From Chrysomallon squamiferum (Eukaryota > Mollusca > Gastropoda > Neomphalida > Peltospiridae), in assembly GCA_012295275.1 (NCBI GenBank), contig CM022668.1:4997827-5007826 (forward strand): a DNA stretch of 10,000 nt. The letters are read 5' to 3'. Every line of letters starts with the position of its first letter. Within the stretch, counting starts at the first letter, position 1. Shown piece after piece: positions 8,731 through 10,000 of this stretch. Made by a program: the position numbers and the translations under genes. The notes under the pieces are model-generated. The model was given only the letters and a program-made list of their open reading frames with translations, was not told the origin of the DNA and ran no database searches.

Positions 8731-8931
8731 TGTATTTTGTCCTAGTTTTCTAATGACCTGTAACTGTTTCGTTGATGTACTCGAGGTGAAATTGTTTATA
8801 CACGTGTGTGTTTGTTTAAAATAATTAATACATTTATTCACTCATATAAGACTCATGCTGTTAGACAAAAATTAATTTTGGTTGACATATTACTTTAGAT
8901 ACATATTGTTAGTGTAACCTATCGCGACTGT

Positions 8932-9061
8932 CACGTGACAAAGTGAAATATCTCTGATATGACGTAGAAAAGAAAATAGGACTCAGAATGGTTACAAAAT
9001 ATTGGATATTAACTTTTCAAGGTCAAATATGTCGTGACGTCACATTTCACTTTCTCACGTG
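8932..9061. promoter_or_regulatory. Cluster of CACGTG and TGACGTCA palindromes
   Basis: GTCACGTGAC at about 8930-8939, the perfect CRE-type palindrome TGACGTCA at 9035-9042, and TCACGTGA at 9055-9062 lie within 130 bp. CACGTG also occurs at 1895, 2399, 2437, 2451, 4345, 4419, 5510, 7751, 7878 and 8801. CACGTG is the classic E-box of bHLH-Zip factors and TGACGTCA that of CREB/ATF. Function here is inferred only, and their repetition follows from repeated spacer DNA. Confidence 0.4.
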
Positions 9062-9297
9062 ACAGTCGCCATACGTTATGGAAATATTTAGACAGCTCTT
9101 GTCCTCTGTCTCTTTTTCTTTATTTTGTCCCATTCTTCTACCTGTCTAACACACTAACATTAATGTTTAACTGCAAGTCGGATTTGCCCGAAGTGTCAAT
9201 TCTGGTTTTCACTCTTTTATTTTAATTACACAATTATACCTGATTCCATTTAAAATTTAAAAAAAAAAAAAAAAAAAACATTAATTAAAAAAATAGA

Positions 9298-9528
9298 AAT
9301 GTAATCCATTTTGATGAAAATACACTAATCAATAACGTGATCACACTCACACGAAGTAACGTCACGTAGTCTGTGTCACCTTCAGATGTTACGGTCATCT
9401 TTCTGTTTTTAAATTAATCAAATATCTATCCACTGATCTAAGACCCATGCCGCTAAAGCAAAGTTAATTTTAGTCGGCAGATGTTGAGTTTTCTTCGTAT
9501 TAATATAGTAAATATCATAACATGTAAC

Positions 9529-9530
<2 letters not shown>
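9298..9530. repeat. Spacer module M, copy 3
   Basis: Close match to 3957-4190, offset 5341 bp. See copy 2. Confidence 0.9.
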
Positions 9531-9601
<71 letters not shown>

Positions 9602-9611
9602 TCACCATTAG
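9530..9611. repeat. ATT/AGT compound trinucleotide tract
   Basis: About nine ATT units then about 17 AGT units, matching the two tracts in the A/B spacer. Confidence 0.95.
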
Positions 9612-9613
9612 TA

Positions 9614-9840
9614 GTATTACCATGTAGGCGGAATGCATAAATACCTCAATATTTTAAGTTCGCATTTGAATATGTAATAAAATAGTAAAGAAAAGAAAAG
9701 AAAAGTAAAAGAAAGTGAATGTAATACTCTGTGTTAATACTACTACCGCTTGTAGCACTAGAAGGACTACCAAAGGTTATTAAGAGATATAACCCAAAGT
9801 AAAAATATTTTTATAATTTTATTTATTTCGTATCATTGAC
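9614..9840 (-). other. Gene C 3' flank and poly(A) region
   Basis: Nearly identical to 4573-4795 (offset 5041-5045). On the minus strand it holds overlapping AATAAA hexamers at 9827-9822 and 9823-9818, about 60 nt beyond the acceptor of the probable last exon. Cleavage would be expected near 9790-9810. Confidence 0.6.
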
Positions 9841-9887
9841 ATGACTGCTTGTCGGGCTATCCTCCAGATTTCTCTTCTATCTCATGT
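9800..9887 (-). other. Gene C probable last exon
   Basis: On the minus strand, a very strong acceptor, TCTGTTTTGTTTCCTTCCAG, ends at 9888 and opens a segment running to the AATAAA signals. Read in phase 1, as the gene B micro-exons would demand, it adds two residues after the split codon and stops at TAG (9879-9877). Read in phase 2 it gives HEIEEKSGG then TAG. The rest would be 3' UTR, containing TGTCAATGATACG shared with gene B. The earlier exons of C would lie beyond the right edge. Gene B lacks this exon sequence: its homology ends exactly where a (GA)n tract begins. Confidence 0.5.
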
Positions 9888-10000
9888 CTGGAAGGAAACA
9901 AAACAGACAGTGGAATTAGAAAAACGAGCAAAACAGATGTTTGTTTTTAAGTTCAGTCACACAAAGGCAAGAAGACTAGACATTATTTACAGTATAATCT
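9888..10000 (-). other. Gene C intron sequence up to window end
   Basis: The 113 bp right of the acceptor are less repetitive than the rest of the window and include a T/C-rich run that acts as the polypyrimidine tract. No further exon was found. Confidence 0.4.

Larger units (their letters stand above)
7750..9790. other. Intergenic spacer between genes B and C
   Basis: No coding exon is supportable. It contains two copies of the promoter-upstream block (7806-7915 and 8329-8430), an A/T-rich TTTA and poly(T) stretch (8120-8172), an (AAT)n tract, CACGTG-rich DNA, a poly(A) run at 9258-9278, module M copy 3 and an ATT/AGT tract. Confidence 0.75.

Noticed and set aside
8527-8841. Poly-Asn and poly-Tyr open frames
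   Set aside because: They are products of the (AAT)n microsatellite.

Overview
The window looks like animal nuclear DNA. It is very AT-rich, has no dense bacterial-type coding, and is packed with long microsatellites: (AC)n of about 125 bp, three (GA)n tracts, and many (AAT)n, (ATT)n and (AGT)n runs. It contains spliced genes with consensus GT/AG introns and TATA/Inr promoters. The microsatellite style is reminiscent of cephalopod molluscs or other lophotrochozoans. That is an impression, not a proof. Almost every long open frame here is a translated simple repeat and not a gene.

The real signal is on the minus strand: a head-to-tail tandem array of a small secreted-protein gene, of which parts of three copies are visible (A, B and C, left to right). 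Gene B (about 7711 down to about 4770) has a TATA box, an initiator, a signal-peptide exon, a 65-nt exon encoding a short amphipathic heptad helix with one Cys, and then two micro-exons of 12 and 9 nt adding Thr/Ser/Pro residues. All splice phases agree (2, 1, 1, 1). Its last exon is unresolved. Gene A retains an intact promoter and first exon (3006-2858), but its later exons are missing: DNA homologous to the intergenic spacer starts within about 80 bp of its splice donor. Gene C contributes only a probable last exon and poly(A) signal (9887 to about 9800).

Layout: 1-840 is AT-rich filler with simple repeats. 840-2780 is a degraded copy of the intergenic spacer, including an expanded 14-bp minisatellite. 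2858-3040 is exon 1 and promoter of gene A. 3050-4770 is the A/B spacer. 4770-7740 is gene B with its repeat-filled introns. 7740-9790 is the B/C spacer. 9790-10000 is the 3' end of gene C. The spacers share blocks of strong similarity and are rich in CACGTG palindromes and CGTCA motifs, so the array probably evolved by unequal exchange. Between copies A and B, all six differences in the exon-1 coding part change an amino acid.

The architecture (signal-peptide exon, tiny symmetric exons, tandem paralogues) resembles the micro-exon genes (MEGs) known from parasitic flatworms. I do not recognise the protein and assign no function.
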